From the NCBI GenBank assembly GCA_019119675.1, contig DWWO01000104.1, positions 1 to 34,646 on the forward strand: DNA of 34,646 nucleotides, written 5' to 3'. Of the stretch, positions 33,519 through 34,646 are shown piece after piece. The translations under genes and the position numbers were made by a program. The notes beneath the pieces are model-generated. The model was not told the origin of the DNA and made no database searches. It saw only the letters and a list, made by a program, of their open reading frames with translations. Origin of the DNA: Candidatus Mediterraneibacter faecipullorum. GTDB lineage: Bacteria > Bacillota > Clostridia > Lachnospirales > Lachnospiraceae. Every line of letters starts with the position of its first letter. Positions within the stretch are counted from its first letter, which is position 1.

Positions 33519-34646
33519 GACCAGGCACCTCCTTTTCTGCCGCTGCTTTGCTGATATCCGCCATTGTCTCATACTGTTTTCCTGTCGCGCATTCATAAGT
33601 GTATGCCGCCCGGATCAGCGTTTTCTCTTCAAATGCATTTCCGATCATCTGCATCCCGATGGGCAGTCCGTTTTTATCTTTCCCGACCGGCACTGTCATT
33701 CCCGGGAGTCCGGCAAGGTTTACCGAGATCGTATAGATATCTCCCAGATACATTTTGAGTGGATCGCTCAGGCTCTTGCCCAGTTCCGGAGCTGTCGTAG
33801 GCGCTGCCGGCCCCAGAATGATGTCATAATACTCAAACGCCTTGTCGAATTCCTTTTTGATCAGCGCTTTTGTCCGGAGGGCTTTCAGGTAGTATGCATC
33901 ATAATATCCGGAGCTCAGGACGAATGAACCGAGCATGATACGGCGTTTTACTTCCGGGCCGAAACCTTCTGAACGGGTCTTCTTGTACATGTTGTGGAGC
34001 CCTTCGTATTCCTCTGTCCGATAGCCATATTTTACGCCATCGAACCGTTCCAGGTTCGAACTGGCCTCCGCAGAAGCGATCGTATAATATGCCGGGATGG
34101 CATATTTTACAAGTCCCAGATCAAATGTCTCGACAACAGCGCCATTTTCTTCCAGAACTTTTGCCGCACGAAGGACTGCCTGTCTTACTTCCGGATCAAG
34201 GCCGTCTCCCATATAATCTTTCGGTATACCGATCTTCAGGCCTTTTGCATTATTCTCAAGAGCACTCGTGAAATCATAATCGTCTCTGTCTATGGATGTA
34301 CTGTCTTTCGAGTCATGGGATGCGATCGCCTCGAGAAATGCCGCGCAGTCGGACACATCTTTCGCCACCGGTCCGATCTGATCCAGCGAAGAGCCGTAAG
34401 CGATCAGTCCGTATCTGGAAACAGTTCCGTAGGTCGGCTTCAGGCCCACCACGCCGCAGAATGAACTGGGCTGCCGGATGGAACCGCCTGTGTCCGATCC
34501 GAGAGCGCCGAAACATTCGCCAGCCGCCACTGCTGCGCAGGAACCGCCGGAAGAGCCGCCCGGAACATGCGCTGTATTGTGCGGATTTCTCGTCGGTCCA
34601 TAATACGAAGTCTCGGTAGTGCTTCCCATGGCAAATTCATCCATGT
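33502..34646 (-). CDS. gatA: Aspartyl/glutamyl-tRNA(Asn/Gln) amidotransferase subunit A, partial
   Basis: About the last 380 residues of GatA, the glutamine amidase subunit that releases ammonia for GatB; the N-terminus, with the catalytic lysine, lies beyond the right edge. Amidase signature residues are present: the serines in [17 protein letters not shown] and [17 protein letters not shown] (cis-Ser/Ser of the Ser-cisSer-Lys triad), then [30 protein letters not shown]. It ends in PGHGKTV, with its stop overlapping the first codons of gatB. An internal MDEFAMGS methionine near the edge is not the start. Confidence 0.97.
   Translation of the reverse strand, partial: MDEFAMGSTTETSYYGPTRNPHNTAHVPGGSSGGSCAAVAAGECFGALGSDTGGSIRQPSSFCGVVGLKPTYGTVSRYGLIAYGSSLDQIGPVAKDVSDCAAFLEAIASHDSKDSTSIDRDDYDFTSALENNAKGLKIGIPKDYMGDGLDPEVRQAVLRAAKVLEENGAVVETFDLGLVKYAIPAYYTIASAEASSNLERFDGVKYGYRTEEYEGLHNMYKKTRSEGFGPEVKRRIMLGSFVLSSGYYDAYYLKALRTKALIKKEFDKAFEYYDIILGPAAPTTAPELGKSLSDPLKMYLGDIYTISVNLAGLPGMTVPVGKDKNGLPIGMQMIGNAFEEKTLIRAAYTYECATGKQYETMADISKAAAEKEVPGHGKTV

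Noticed and set aside
1-34646. tRNA or rRNA genes
   Set aside because: No cloverleaf with CCA end or conserved rRNA segment was recognised in any intergenic region on either strand.

Overview
The window looks like a chromosomal segment of an anaerobic gut Clostridium-type Firmicute, most likely Lachnospiraceae. This rests on moderate GC with AT-rich intergenic spacers, strong AGGAGG ribosome sites, TTGACA/TATAAT promoters, a Gram-positive type LexA box, a CIRCE-like site before clpB, gatA/gatB, a UmuC/YolD pair, several MATE pumps and a 2-hydroxyacyl-CoA dehydratase/activase pair. The genus cannot be fixed from the sequence alone.

Layout. 1-4.9 kb: edge of an unknown gene, an aldo/keto reductase, then yolD and a umuC-type polymerase under a LexA box, divergent from a MATE pump. 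4.9-6.9 kb: two chimeric gene remnants (antitoxin::arginase and MATE::histidine kinase). 7.0-11.1 kb: LysR regulator, second MATE pump, YitT-type membrane protein and a divergent MerR/BmrR regulator. 11.1-14.5 kb: a LysR remnant and a two-gene 2-hydroxyacyl-CoA dehydratase operon whose second gene carries a fused activase. 14.7-19.8 kb: a DUF4143-type ATPase, then remnants of PadR, LysR, a PEP-synthase-like gene and a PIN toxin, with a DUF2812-type membrane protein and an antitoxin. 19.9-28.6 kb: an orphan Hsp70, a ThrE-type exporter, a long inverted-repeat element, and the run clpB-dinB-acyltransferase. 28.7-34.6 kb: a glycosyltransferase-like remnant, a helix-turn-helix/aminotransferase fusion behind a TTGAAC repeat array, a frameshifted nuclease-like gene, gatB, and gatA running off the right edge.

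Three themes stand out. First, regulatory wiring is legible: a 39-bp, 29/39 identical element sits at the same phase against the -35 box of both the aldo/keto reductase and the LysR-linked MATE pump, which suggests one LysR regulon; a MerR-type 19-bp-spacer promoter faces the YitT gene; LexA controls umuC/yolD. Second, the segment is unusually full of broken genes (about ten loci), several of them in-frame chimeras left by deletions. Third, two enzymes are fused in frame to another domain while keeping a strong internal ribosome site at the junction (dehydratase-activase and HTH-aminotransferase), so each could yield two products. The TTGAAC array with the HTH-aminotransferase is the best candidate for an undescribed self-regulating metabolic switch. 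The 200-bp palindromic element at 23.4-23.6 kb is the best candidate for an undescribed non-coding element.
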